Assembly (NCBI GenBank): GCA_963793845.1
Contig: CAWCBG010000011.1
Coordinates: forward strand, 62,001-126,000
DNA: 64,000 nucleotides
DNA from: CAWCBG01 sp963793845
Lineage (GTDB): Bacteria; Acidobacteriota; Terriglobia; Terriglobales; Acidobacteriaceae
Reading direction: 5' to 3'
Part shown: in pieces, positions 43,086-52,282 of the stretch
Position numbering within the stretch: position 1 is the stretch's first letter
How the letters are laid out: each line of letters starts with the position of its first letter
Notes under the pieces: generated by a model
What the model was told of the DNA's origin: nothing
The model's input: the letters and a program-made list of their open reading frames with translations, nothing else
The model's database searches: none
Position numbers and translations under genes: made by a program

Positions 43086-43963
43086 AGCAGCTTACCCACC
43101 GCCGCGCGCGCCACCAGCCACAGCTTTCGCGGTTTGGAGATAACCGGGCGCTGCTTCAGCACGTCGTAGTTTTGCCGCCCGATGGCGTCCAGAATCGCGA
43201 GCCCGCCTCGGCTGAACAGCTCGATGTCGAGTGCCAGCTCTTTGTTCACCATCCTGGCCAGCGGCAAGCCCCTGGCAAACCAGTCATGCGCCCGCTCGAC
43301 TTCGAACTTCATCATGGCAAGGAACTGCGGAGTCGCGCGGCGCTGCGCGATGTCGTCTTCGGTCACGCCGTAGGTGGCGAAATCTTCCAGCGGAAGATAA
43401 ATGCGGCCCTTGCCATAGTCGACGGCAACATCCTGCCAGAAGTTTGCCAATTGCAGCGCGGTGCAAGTGTAGTCGGAGAGCTGCTGGCGCTCGGCATCGC
43501 GATAGCCGCATAAATACAGGACAAGATGGCCCACCGGGTTTGCGGAATTCTGGCAGTAACCCAGCAGGTCGTCGAACGTCGCGTAGCGGGTGACATTCTG
43601 GTCTTGCCGAAAAGCTGTCAGCAGATCGGCAAACTCATGCTGCGGAATGTCGAACTCGCGTACCGTCTGCCGGAGTGCGATAAACACCGGATGACGGGGT
43701 TCGCCTGAATAGCACTGCTGCAGTTCGGCCTGCCACTCGTCGAGAAGAACGAGCGACTGCTGCCGGTCGCCGACCTCGTCCCCGAGGTCGTCAGAGATGC
43801 GGCAATAGGCATAGACGTTATAGAAGTGCTGGTGCAGGTGCCGAGGAAGAAACCAGGTGACAACCGAGAAATTTTCGTAGTGCGAATGCGCCAGACGCGA
43901 GCAGTAAGCCTGGGCCTCGGCCAGCGAAGGCGCAACCGGCGGAATGGCATACTCCGGCGGCAA
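43082..43963 (-). CDS. hpnC: Hydroxysqualene synthase HpnC
   Basis: The 293-residue protein is the second squalene-synthase homologue, with YCRISDDLGDEVGD and LANFWQDVAVDYGKGRIYLP as its aspartate-rich motifs. HpnC converts presqualene diphosphate to hydroxysqualene. The longest frame begins at TTG 43963 and lacks a clear Shine-Dalgarno, so the start may need revision. A 225-base gap separates it from the upstream dehydrogenase gene. Confidence 0.9.
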   Translation of the reverse strand: MPPEYAIPPVAPSLAEAQAYCSRLAHSHYENFSVVTWFLPRHLHQHFYNVYAYCRISDDLGDEVGDRQQSLVLLDEWQAELQQCYSGEPRHPVFIALRQTVREFDIPQHEFADLLTAFRQDQNVTRYATFDDLLGYCQNSANPVGHLVLYLCGYRDAERQQLSDYTCTALQLANFWQDVAVDYGKGRIYLPLEDFATYGVTEDDIAQRRATPQFLAMMKFEVERAHDWFARGLPLARMVNKELALDIELFSRGGLAILDAIGRQNYDVLKQRPVISKPRKLWLVARAAVGKLL

Positions 43964-44085
43964 CGCTCGCCAGCCTGAGGATGAGCCCGGCTGGTTCGTG
44001 GGTATACGATTCTCAGTCGCAAACAGGTGAGCATTCGAGTTCGGATGTCGCCGCTTCGCGGCTCAGGCTGCGTATTTGCACCAAA

Positions 44086-44105
44086 CCCCGGGCTGAGGCC
44101 CGGGG
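44086..44105. terminator. Perfect 8-bp stem-loop before hpnC
   Basis: CCCCGGGC (44086-44093) pairs with GCCCGGGG (44098-44105) around TGAG, in the 225-base gap between the dehydrogenase genes and hpnC. It could attenuate or terminate the upstream transcript, splitting the hopanoid operon in two. There is no T tract. Confidence 0.4.
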
Positions 44106-44188
44106 CTCAAATCTCATGCCGCCACTTCATGGCTAGTAACGAACACCGCAGACTTCTCACAGAAATAGTAACCCGCACCACCCCGCGC

Positions 44189-45238
44189 TTACGTTCCCGG
44201 GATGATCGCAGTCTTGATATCGCCGTTGCGATTGAGCATGTGACGCAGCACCTGCTGCAAGCGCGACAATGGAGCTTCTCCCGTAATGTAGTCGGTGCCC
44301 TTAATCTTCTTTTCGCAGATCAGCGAGAACGCCTTGCGCACGGTTTCCGGCGTGTGATGGAAGGTCGCCTTCAACGTCAGCTCGTTGTAATGCAGACGCT
44401 GGGTGTCGAGCGCGACCGTCGTCCCATTGGCGCAGCCGCCGAAGAAATTCACGGTGCCGCCCTTGCGCACCATGTCGATCGACCACTCCCACGCCTGCGG
44501 ACGTCCTACGGCCTCGATCACCACATCGCATCCGCGACCGTCGTGCGTGAGCCGGCGCACAGCCTTTACTGGATCGTCCACCTTGGTAATCTGCACCGCG
44601 TCATCGGCGCCCACCTTGCGCGCGGCTTCCACTTGCGACTCGCGCTTCACCACTGAAATCACATTGCATCCGGAGAGCTTCGCCACCTGCACGAACATCA
44701 GTCCGATCGGTCCCGCGCCAATGACGGCTACCGAGTCGCCGATCTCCATCTTGGTTTCATGCAATCCACGCAGAACGCAGGCCAGTGGCTCGGTCATGGC
44801 CGCCTCTTCGAAGCTCACGTGCTTCGGAATAGCCAGCATGTTGGTTTCGACAATGCGTTTCGGAACCCGGATGTATTCGGCATACGCGCCATTGTTGAAC
44901 AGCAAATCTTCGCAGAGGTTCTCCTGGTGCTTCGAGCAGTAAAAACACATGCCGCACGGCGCCGAGTTCAGCGCCACGACCCGCATGCCCTTCTTGAATC
45001 CCTTGACGTTCGCACCGACCTCTTCGATGACACCTGCCAATTCATGGCCAAACAAAGCTGGCGGCACAATCATTCGCGCATGATAGCCGCGCTGATACAC
45101 CTTCAAGTCTGTTCCACAGGTCAGTGCCACGTTCACTTTGACCAGCACTTCCCCGTCTTCCAGCTTGGGAATCGGCACTCGCTCGATTTTGACGTCCTCT
45201 TTGCCGTAGAGGACCGCCGCTGTCATTTGTCCGTTCAC
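44189..45238 (-). CDS. Zinc-dependent medium-chain dehydrogenase 1 (hopanoid operon)
   Basis: The 349-residue protein is a polyol/threonine-type MDR. The catalytic zinc Cys is in TCGTDLKVYQRG, followed by FGHELAGV. The structural zinc cysteines are in CGMCFYCSKHQENLC, and the NAD-binding turn is in AVIGAGPIGLMFVQVA. It starts with GTG 45238, one base past the end of the preceding dehydrogenase gene. Placement inside a hopanoid operon suggests a side-chain oxidoreduction, but the substrate is not shown by sequence. Polyol dehydrogenases act on sugar-like substrates, which would suit ribosylhopane. Confidence 0.85.
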   Translation of the reverse strand: MNGQMTAAVLYGKEDVKIERVPIPKLEDGEVLVKVNVALTCGTDLKVYQRGYHARMIVPPALFGHELAGVIEEVGANVKGFKKGMRVVALNSAPCGMCFYCSKHQENLCEDLLFNNGAYAEYIRVPKRIVETNMLAIPKHVSFEEAAMTEPLACVLRGLHETKMEIGDSVAVIGAGPIGLMFVQVAKLSGCNVISVVKRESQVEAARKVGADDAVQITKVDDPVKAVRRLTHDGRGCDVVIEAVGRPQAWEWSIDMVRKGGTVNFFGGCANGTTVALDTQRLHYNELTLKATFHHTPETVRKAFSLICEKKIKGTDYITGEAPLSRLQQVLRHMLNRNGDIKTAIIPGT

Positions 45239-45239
45239 T

Positions 45240-46373
45240 CTACTGGTCCTTCCATAAACTGCCCGGCTGAATGACTACTTTCATCGAGTCTGGTTTGGGA
45301 TGGGCAGCCAACTGCAGCGCCTCGACCGACTGGGTCAGCGGAAAACGGTGACTGATGAGCCGCTCCATATCCATTTCTCCGCTCAACACAAACCTGGCTG
45401 ACTCTTGCTGCAAGTCTACTGACGCGCTGTACGAACCCAAAAGACTTTTTTCGTCGACGCAAACCGCTGCGGGATCGATAGTGGCCTCCCCATGTTGCGT
45501 TTGGGCAAACAGGAGAACCCGTCCACCGGGACGCGTTGCGTCCATGGCAGAACGAATCAGGCCATTCCCAGCTACTGCAAGTATGACGGCGTCTGCCCCT
45601 CGGCCTTCGGTTGCATCCTTGATCGTCCGCACGACGTCGGAGGTCGAGGCGTCCACATTTTCGTCTAGGCCGAACGCCTTAGCTATTGTAAGCCTCTGCA
45701 GAAACAAATCGGAAGTGATCACTCTCGCGCCCTGGCGCGAAGCCAGTTTCGCCAGAATAATGCCGATGGGCCCCTGACCTATCACCAGCACGGTCTCGCC
45801 AGCCTGAAGACCCAGAGTTTCAATGCCCTTCATGCAGGTATTCACGGGCTCAATGAACGATGCCTGCTCAAACGAGACGCCATCTGGAATGCGAACGACG
45901 CCCTTCTCTACGATCCAGTCCATCACCCGAACGTATTCGGCGAAGCCTCCGCCGCTCGGTTCATAACCTGCGGTCACACCTACTTTCTTGTAGGTAAGGC
46001 ATTGCGCGAAGACCTTGTGCCGGCAGTAGTAACACTCGCGGCAGGGAATATGGTGAAAGAACATCAGGCGATCGCCAACCTGGTACTCGTCGACGCCTTC
46101 ACCAACCGCGTAAACCACGCCCGTCGTCTCGTGACCAAAGATGCGCGGGGCGGAGTGCGAGCCGGTTGCAATCTTCTTCAGGTCGGTGCCGCAAATGCCG
46201 CACGTGTGCACCCTCACCAGCAGTTCGCCGACGCCAATCTCAGGGACCGGCACGGTCTCCAGGCGAACGTCATCGACACCGCGATAGACAGCCGCCCGCA
46301 TGGTCGCCGGGATCGGTTCCTGCCGGTTGGTCAGCGGCTGCGTCGAACTCTTGACTTGTGTCGCGACTGGCAT
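45240..46373 (-). CDS. Zinc-dependent medium-chain dehydrogenase 2 (hopanoid operon)
   Basis: The protein of about 377 residues is a second MDR: HTCGICGTDLKKIATG and IFGHETTGVV for the catalytic zinc, CRECYYCRHKVFAQC for the structural zinc and VLVIGQGPIGIILAKLA for the nucleotide. It differs clearly from its neighbour, so the pair is not a recent duplication. ATG 46373 is preceded by AGGGG; an in-frame TTG at 46394 overlaps the hpnG stop. Two different dehydrogenases in one operon could catalyse successive steps or form a hetero-oligomer. Confidence 0.83.
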   Translation of the reverse strand: MPVATQVKSSTQPLTNRQEPIPATMRAAVYRGVDDVRLETVPVPEIGVGELLVRVHTCGICGTDLKKIATGSHSAPRIFGHETTGVVYAVGEGVDEYQVGDRLMFFHHIPCRECYYCRHKVFAQCLTYKKVGVTAGYEPSGGGFAEYVRVMDWIVEKGVVRIPDGVSFEQASFIEPVNTCMKGIETLGLQAGETVLVIGQGPIGIILAKLASRQGARVITSDLFLQRLTIAKAFGLDENVDASTSDVVRTIKDATEGRGADAVILAVAGNGLIRSAMDATRPGGRVLLFAQTQHGEATIDPAAVCVDEKSLLGSYSASVDLQQESARFVLSGEMDMERLISHRFPLTQSVEALQLAAHPKPDSMKVVIQPGSLWKDQ

Positions 46374-46390
46374 CACGAAATCAGCCCCTT

Positions 46391-47101
46391 TCAACCTTGG
46401 GGCACATTCTCCTCTTGCTGTCGATTCGTACGCAACTCAATTAGATGTTGCGCCGCCGCACTCAGGTTCATTGCCGCCCTGCGGCTATTCTTACTTAGTT
46501 CCAAAACGGCACCCCACCACTTGGGCCGGAGCGCCACATGAGCCACAAAGCGAACGGTCGCGAACTTACCGTCAGGCTTAACAAACCGCGCTAAAGGCGG
46601 CATGACGAAGTCCACTTCATCCGATACTGCCTTGAGGGCGGCGAACTCCAAGCCATGCTGGCGCGCGACCTCGGCCACAGCGGCCGCTTCCATATCGACC
46701 AGGTCAGCCCCAAAGAGTTCCCGCAACGCGCGCTTGCCCGCTTCGCCACTCACCGCATCCGCGGTCACAAGCACGCAATCGCCTTCACCTGCGGTGTAGC
46801 GGCCTCCGGTCGAAGCATCCACGACTTCCCGAGCGACGCCGACATGGCCGACCTTCAACTCCGGCCGCAGCGCGCCGGCCACTCCCGCGGACACCAAAAT
46901 CTCCGGCTGGGAATACTCAAGCAGCTTCTCCGCTGCGCGTCGCGCCGCTTTGCGACCGATGCCGCCGGCAGCGACCACGGCACCCTCCAACTCGTACAAG
47001 GCGACGCCGTCGACGTGACGCGGCGGCACACCTCGCAGCATCTGGGCCAGCTCACGCGGCATGGCTATGACAATGCCGATCAGCTTACGTGGCATAGCCA
47101 T
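46391..47101 (-). CDS. hpnG: Adenosylhopane nucleosidase HpnG
   Basis: The 236-residue protein has a nucleoside-phosphorylase-type fold: IGIVIAMPRELAQML at the N-terminus, VSAGVAGALRPELKVG and the VDMEAAAVAEVA active-site segment. HpnG removes adenine from adenosylhopane, giving a phosphoribosyl- or ribosylhopane. HpnH, which makes adenosylhopane, is not in the window. The gene overlaps hpnA by 17 bases at its start. Confidence 0.88.
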   Translation of the reverse strand: MAMPRKLIGIVIAMPRELAQMLRGVPPRHVDGVALYELEGAVVAAGGIGRKAARRAAEKLLEYSQPEILVSAGVAGALRPELKVGHVGVAREVVDASTGGRYTAGEGDCVLVTADAVSGEAGKRALRELFGADLVDMEAAAVAEVARQHGLEFAALKAVSDEVDFVMPPLARFVKPDGKFATVRFVAHVALRPKWWGAVLELSKNSRRAAMNLSAAAQHLIELRTNRQQEENVPQG

Positions 47102-48074
47102 TCGCCTGAAACCACTCCACCGCTCGGCGCAACGCGTTATCCACCGGGCCGGGATTCCATCCCAAGGAGCGTTCAGCCTTGGCGCTGGTCACGAACATCT
47201 TCTTGCGGCCCATCCGAACCGAATCGAGTGTGACCCGCGGCTCGCGCTGCAAAATTTTACCTGTGAACAGCGTGTCCACTACTCCGGTCGCATAAGCAAC
47301 CGCATACGGAAGCTTCACCTTGGGCGAGGCCAGCCCCGTGATCTCCGCCAGCTTGTCAAGGATCTGCTTCAGCGTAAGATTCTCTCCGCCGAGAATGTAG
47401 CGTTCGCCCGGTACGGCCTTCTCCATCGCCAGCAGGTGACCTTGCGCGCAATCGACTACATCCACCAGGTTCAACCCGGTATCAACGTAGGCGGGAAATT
47501 TCCGCTTGAGAAAATCCACGATAATCCGTCCCGTCGGAGTCGGCTTGATATCGCGCTCGCCAATCGGAGTCGTGGGATTGACCATCACCACATTTTGGCC
47601 ACTCTGCCCGGCCTCCAACACAAGACGCTCGGCCATGAACTTGCTTCGCTTGTAATCGCCGATCATGTTGGACAAGGCCACCGGCGTACTCTCGTCCGTG
47701 ACGCGTCCGTTGTTACCGAACCCCATGGTGGCAACGCTGCTGGTGTAGATAACCCGCCTGATGCCTGATTCTCTCGCCGCCTGCAGGATGTTTCGCGTGC
47801 CCTCGACATTGGACTGGTAGAGTTCCTGCCCGTTGCGACTCCACAAACGGTAGTCGGCTGCGACATGGAATACGAATTCGCAGCCTGCCATGCCCCGTTT
47901 CAGCGACTCGCAATCTGTCAGGTCGCCAACTGTACGCTCAGCAGGCAGATCGTCGATGTTTTCCGTGCGGCTGGTGGAACGAACCAGCAGGCGCAGATCA
48001 GCTCCCCGCTTCAGCAGTTGACGCGCCACGTGACTGCCCAGAAATCCCGTCGCACCTGTGACGAAACATCGCAT
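47085..48074 (-). CDS. hpnA: Hopanoid-associated NAD-dependent epimerase/reductase HpnA
   Basis: The 329-residue extended short-chain dehydrogenase has the GATGFLGSHVARQLL nucleotide loop, YTSSVATMGF, and the YKRSKFMAE form of the YxxxK active site. HpnA proteins are regularly found in hopanoid clusters, where a sugar-epimerase role is presumed from homology. The gene follows shc by 31 bases. Confidence 0.88.
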   Translation of the reverse strand: MRCFVTGATGFLGSHVARQLLKRGADLRLLVRSTSRTENIDDLPAERTVGDLTDCESLKRGMAGCEFVFHVAADYRLWSRNGQELYQSNVEGTRNILQAARESGIRRVIYTSSVATMGFGNNGRVTDESTPVALSNMIGDYKRSKFMAERLVLEAGQSGQNVVMVNPTTPIGERDIKPTPTGRIIVDFLKRKFPAYVDTGLNLVDVVDCAQGHLLAMEKAVPGERYILGGENLTLKQILDKLAEITGLASPKVKLPYAVAYATGVVDTLFTGKILQREPRVTLDSVRMGRKKMFVTSAKAERSLGWNPGPVDNALRRAVEWFQANGYAT

Positions 48075-48105
48075 GCCGCTCCTGAGAGACCGGGCAGTCG
48101 GGCGA

Positions 48106-50106
48106 TCAGCCCTGCTGCTGAATGGCGCGTGCCAGCCTCACCTGCTCCTCCTGCGGAGGTACGGCCGAAGCCTTCGCATAAGCCGTGAGCGCCAGTAACG
48201 GGAAATACTGCCGGTACATGTAGTACTCGAGGTAGAACACTCGCGGAAAACCTGTGCCGGTATACAGCGACTCATCCCACGCTCCGTCGCGCCGCTGCGT
48301 CTTCAGCAGGTAGGCAATGCCGCGCTGCAGCGAATCGCTGCGCGTGTCGCTGGCCGCCAGCAATCCCATCACCGCCCAGGCTGTCTGCGAAGCCGTGCTT
48401 GGGCCGATGCCTTTCTGGTTGGCATCGTCATAAGACTCGCAACTCTCGCCCCAGCCGCCGTCGGGGTTCTGCATCATGCGCAGCCACTCCACCGCCTGCT
48501 GAACGTAGGGCTCATGATGATCGATGCCAATGGCTTCGAGGCCGCGCAGCACCAGCATGGTCCCGTAGATGTAATTCACGCCCCAGCGGCCAAACCACGA
48601 CCCATCGGGCTCCTGCTCGCGCTTGATGAACTCGACGGCGCGCTTCACGGGCGCGTCATTCAGCGAGTAACCATACGCTGCCAGGCATTCCAGCACGCGG
48701 CCGGTGATGTCCACCGTGGCGGGATCGAGCATGGCATTGTGGTCGGCGAATGGAATCTGCTGGAACACCATGCGATTGTTGTCTTTGTCGAACGAGGCCC
48801 AGCCACCGTTCTTGCACTGCATGGAGAGAATCCAGTCGAGCGCCCGCCGCACTGACTTGTCCTGATAACTCTCATTGCCGGTCTTCACCCGATTCAGCGC
48901 CAGCATTACCTGGGCGCTGTCATCCACATCGGGATAGAACTCGTTGTTGAATTCGAAGTACCAGCCCGCGGGCTCTGCCTTGGAATTCTTGATACACCAG
49001 TCGCCCTTCCGCGTAACCTGCTTCCGCAGCATCCACTCGCAGGGCTGCACCAGGCGCGGATCGCGCGCGGGGACGCCGCTCTCCGCCAGCGCGAACACGG
49101 CATAGGCGGTGTCCCATACCGGCGACATGCAGGGCTGCATGCGGAAGGTCTTCTCTTCCTCGATACCCAGCTTCTCGAACTCGTCCATCGCGCGGATGAC
49201 CTGGGGATCATCCAGCGAATAGCCGAGACAGCGCAGAGCAATGATCGAGTTCATGATGCCGGGATAGATCGCGCCCAGGCCGTCGCTCATCTCCAGGCGC
49301 TCCAGCATCCACTTCTCGGCCTTCTTCAGAGCCTGCGAACGCAGCGGCCGGACGTGAACCAGTTCGAAGAAATGCACCAGCCGGTCCAGCACCAGGAAGA
49401 AATTTCGCCAGCTGACGAGCTTCTTGGCCCAGCGCAGGCGCAGGCTGCTCTTGGAACGGCCGCCGACAAACAGTTCGTCAATGCCCTCTTCAGCGCGAAT
49501 TTTCTTGAAGGGCTTCTTGGCATAAGCAATCGACAACGGCACCAGGATGGCACGCGACCACGACGAAATCTCGTAGATGTTGAACCAGAACCAGTTGGGA
49601 AAAAGAACGATCTCCGGCGGAATAGCCGGCACCGCATCGTAATCGTACTGGCCGAGGAAACACAGGTAGATCTTGGTGAAAGTATTGACCTCGGTCACGC
49701 CGCCCATGACCAGAATGCGTTCGCGCGCCTTGGCCAGTTGCGGATGATCGGGGCTGTACCCCGCCATCTTCAGCGCAAAGTAAGCTTTCACAGAAGCGCT
49801 GATGTTGGATGGACCGTCATTGAAGATGGGCCAGCCGCCATCGGCATTCTGCCGGTTCAGAATCTCGGCGGCGCACTTGGCGGTGCGGGTCGCGTCTTCA
49901 GTTCCCAGCAGGCGGTGCAGCAGAATGTAGTCAGAAACCAGGGTGGTGTCGGCTCCCAGCTCTCCGCACCAGTAGCCTTCTTCACGATTCTGGATGGAAA
50001 ACAGGTAGCGCCGCGAGGCGTCGACAGCCGCTGCTACTCGGCTCTTGATGTCATCAATCTTGCCGAAGCGCATCTCGGCAGGATCGGGGGACGATGATTC
50101 AGGCAT
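48106..50106 (-). CDS. shc: Squalene-hopene cyclase
   Basis: The 666-residue protein has the catalytic DVDD motif (residues 393-396 in YPDVDDSAQ) and several QW repeats, for example near DPDGSWFGRWGVNYIYGT and NPDGGWGESC. It cyclises squalene to hopene/diplopterol at the membrane. I use ATG 50106 rather than the TTG immediately before it. Eight bases separate it from ispH. Confidence 0.95.
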   Translation of the reverse strand: MPESSSPDPAEMRFGKIDDIKSRVAAAVDASRRYLFSIQNREEGYWCGELGADTTLVSDYILLHRLLGTEDATRTAKCAAEILNRQNADGGWPIFNDGPSNISASVKAYFALKMAGYSPDHPQLAKARERILVMGGVTEVNTFTKIYLCFLGQYDYDAVPAIPPEIVLFPNWFWFNIYEISSWSRAILVPLSIAYAKKPFKKIRAEEGIDELFVGGRSKSSLRLRWAKKLVSWRNFFLVLDRLVHFFELVHVRPLRSQALKKAEKWMLERLEMSDGLGAIYPGIMNSIIALRCLGYSLDDPQVIRAMDEFEKLGIEEEKTFRMQPCMSPVWDTAYAVFALAESGVPARDPRLVQPCEWMLRKQVTRKGDWCIKNSKAEPAGWYFEFNNEFYPDVDDSAQVMLALNRVKTGNESYQDKSVRRALDWILSMQCKNGGWASFDKDNNRMVFQQIPFADHNAMLDPATVDITGRVLECLAAYGYSLNDAPVKRAVEFIKREQEPDGSWFGRWGVNYIYGTMLVLRGLEAIGIDHHEPYVQQAVEWLRMMQNPDGGWGESCESYDDANQKGIGPSTASQTAWAVMGLLAASDTRSDSLQRGIAYLLKTQRRDGAWDESLYTGTGFPRVFYLEYYMYRQYFPLLALTAYAKASAVPPQEEQVRLARAIQQQG

Positions 50107-50114
50107 CAATATGT

Positions 50115-51086
50115 TTACTCCGCCACAGCAGGCGCGGCGCCAATGGCCTCCACGATTTCGGGTGGCAGGCCAAAGCGCACATGCTCCGGCATCACTTCCA
50201 CTTCGCGCAGGTTGGTGAAACCCTGTTCCTCAAGGAAGGTCACCGCTTCCTGCACCAGAATCTCGGGAGCCGAGGCGCCCGCGGTCAATCCGACGGTATT
50301 CACGCCCTGCAGCCACTCCGGCTGGATAGACAGGTAATTCTCGATAAGGTGAGCTTCCGAGCCAAGGTTGCGGGCTACTTCCACCAGGCGATTCGAATTC
50401 GAACTGTTGTCGGAGCCCACGACCAGCAACAGATCGCATTCGCCGGCCACATCCTTCACCGCGGTCTGGCGGTTCTCGGTGGCATAGCAGATGTCCTGCG
50501 CGTGCGGGCCTTTAATGTTGGGAAACTTCTTGCGCAATGCCTCAATCACGTGCGTGGTCTCATCGAGGCTGAGCGTGGTCTGCGTAAGATAGGCTACGCG
50601 GTCTGGATCCGGCACCTCAAGATCGTTCACATCTTCCGGAGCATCCACGACCTGCGTGACCAGCGGAGCTTCGCCCAGGGTTCCGATGACTTCATCGTGA
50701 TCGCGATGGCCGATCAGGATGAGGGAATAGCCTTCACGGGCGAACTTCACTGCTTCAACATGGACCTTGGTTACCAGCGGACAGGTCGCGTCAATCACGC
50801 GCAGCTCGCGAAGCTTGCTGGCGTCACGAACCTCGGGAGCCACGCCGTGCGCGCTGTAGATCACGCGCTCACCGGCGGGCACTTCCTCCACACTGTCAAC
50901 GAAAATCGCCCCCTTGGCCGAAAGTTCGTCCACCACGTAGCGGTTGTGAACAATTTCCTTGCGCACATAGATCGGCGCGCCGAAGGTCTCCAGGGCGATA
51001 CGAACGATGTCGATGGCGCGTACCACGCCGGCGCAGAAGCCCCGCGGCTTCAACAAAAGTAACGTCTTTCCGTCTGTGTGAGTCAT
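50115..51086 (-). CDS. ispH: 4-hydroxy-3-methylbut-2-enyl diphosphate reductase IspH
   Basis: The 323-residue protein has the three iron-sulfur cysteines of IspH in KPRGFCAGVVRAI, IDATCPLVTKVH and AQDICYATENRQ, and the GSDNSSNSNRL loop. It makes IPP and DMAPP in the last step of the MEP pathway. It is the first gene of the minus-strand hopanoid operon, so isoprenoid precursor supply is tied to hopanoid output. Confidence 0.95.
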   Translation of the reverse strand: MTHTDGKTLLLLKPRGFCAGVVRAIDIVRIALETFGAPIYVRKEIVHNRYVVDELSAKGAIFVDSVEEVPAGERVIYSAHGVAPEVRDASKLRELRVIDATCPLVTKVHVEAVKFAREGYSLILIGHRDHDEVIGTLGEAPLVTQVVDAPEDVNDLEVPDPDRVAYLTQTTLSLDETTHVIEALRKKFPNIKGPHAQDICYATENRQTAVKDVAGECDLLLVVGSDNSSNSNRLVEVARNLGSEAHLIENYLSIQPEWLQGVNTVGLTAGASAPEILVQEAVTFLEEQGFTNLREVEVMPEHVRFGLPPEIVEAIGAAPAVAE

Positions 51087-51380
51087 GCCATCCTGTCGAA
51101 TTCTAGTTATGCTAACCCGATTTGCCCCACGAATACTCTATTCTAGCAGCGCTGGAATCTCCAAGGTAACGGCCTGAAAGTGCGGGATTTAGCAGCGTAC
51201 TGCGCGAATTACGCAGCTAACGGAAACGGCCTGAAACGACCGGCGTCCGGCCCCGTTTCATTGGATGTAGCCGGACGGCCTGGTGATGGAAAACTCGTTG
51301 CAGCCGTTAGGGCCGGCTTCGCCTATGTCGTTTGGTCAGCACCCAGGGCCAGCTTGTACAATCCGTCCGGAGAGTCCCTC

Positions 51381-51872
51381 ATGACCGCCGCCAATCTGAC
51401 CGCAATGTACGAATTCAGCTATGCCGCTCTCAAGCGCAACCTCGAACACATCACTCATGAGGAGAGCCTGACCTGCCCCGAGCCTCATGGCAACTGCATG
51501 AACTGGATCCTCGGCCACGTCGTGCTCGCCCGCGGAAACGCTTTAGTCATGGCTGGCGGCGAGCCCGTCTTCGGCGGTGAAGACGCCGCTCACTACAGAC
51601 GCGGATCGGATCCTAAAGCGCCGACAGGCAAGGTCCTGGATCTCGGCACCCTGCGCGGATACCTGGAAGACGCCCAGCAGCAACTTATTGCGTCACTCGC
51701 GGGCATGAGCGACGAAGAGCTGGACGCTCCCCTGCCGGAACACTTGCTGCGTCCGCCGCTGACCGGCTCGGTGGGCGATGCTCTCGCCCGGCTGCAGAAC
51801 CACGAGATGTATCACGCCGGCCAGATCGGCCTGCTGCGCAAAATGCTGGGCAAAGAGGGCGGCATCCGCTAG
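51381..51872 (+). CDS. DinB-family protein
   Basis: The 163-residue protein begins MTAANLTAMYEFSYAALKR, has CMNWILGHVVLARG and LARLQNHEMYHAGQIGLLRK, giving the three DinB histidine positions. Function is unknown. ATG 51381 is preceded by GGAGAG; 67 further codons open upstream are not family-like. The 294-base gap 51087-51380, shared with the divergent ispH, shows no other gene. Confidence 0.85.
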   Translation: MTAANLTAMYEFSYAALKRNLEHITHEESLTCPEPHGNCMNWILGHVVLARGNALVMAGGEPVFGGEDAAHYRRGSDPKAPTGKVLDLGTLRGYLEDAQQQLIASLAGMSDEELDAPLPEHLLRPPLTGSVGDALARLQNHEMYHAGQIGLLRKMLGKEGGIR

Positions 51873-51928
51873 AGCCGGCGGGCTCGTATGGACATAGGTT
51901 GGGGCCTCGTTCCTGGTGCCGTCGATAC

Positions 51929-52150
51929 TCAACTGTCTTTCCGGTAGAGCAGATCGCGCATCGCCTTTCGCCGCGCTTCATTGGCTTCCTTTGCGGCTTT
52001 GCGCTCGTCGGCGTCCATGCGCTGCTTGGCGGGGGCTTCCTCACTCTCCGCAGCACTGCATTCCGGACAGCGGTTGGCGAAGCCGGGCTTGCCGGGCTTG
52101 AGCTCGAATTCCTCGGAACAAATCGCGCAAACTTTGATGGGATACGCCAT
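51929..52150 (-). CDS. Small zinc-ribbon protein
   Basis: The 73-residue protein has VCAICSEEFE and NRCPECSAAE, a four-cysteine zinc ribbon at residues about 8-31, followed by a highly charged helix (DERKAAKEANEARRKAMRD). The function is unknown; such proteins may bind nucleic acid or RNA polymerase. GAGAGGG lies just before the ATG. It is convergent with the DinB gene. Confidence 0.75.
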   Translation of the reverse strand: MAYPIKVCAICSEEFELKPGKPGFANRCPECSAAESEEAPAKQRMDADERKAAKEANEARRKAMRDLLYRKDS

Positions 52151-52282
52151 ACCCTCTCTATGGTAACCGAGGTAAATCCCCGCCGGGAACTCGGAAAACT
52201 CATAGTTCGCCCGGTCCGCGACAGAGATCGGGCTCTGCTCTCATTTTCAGTTTTAGAAGATGCTTCAGCTGTGAAATTCACC

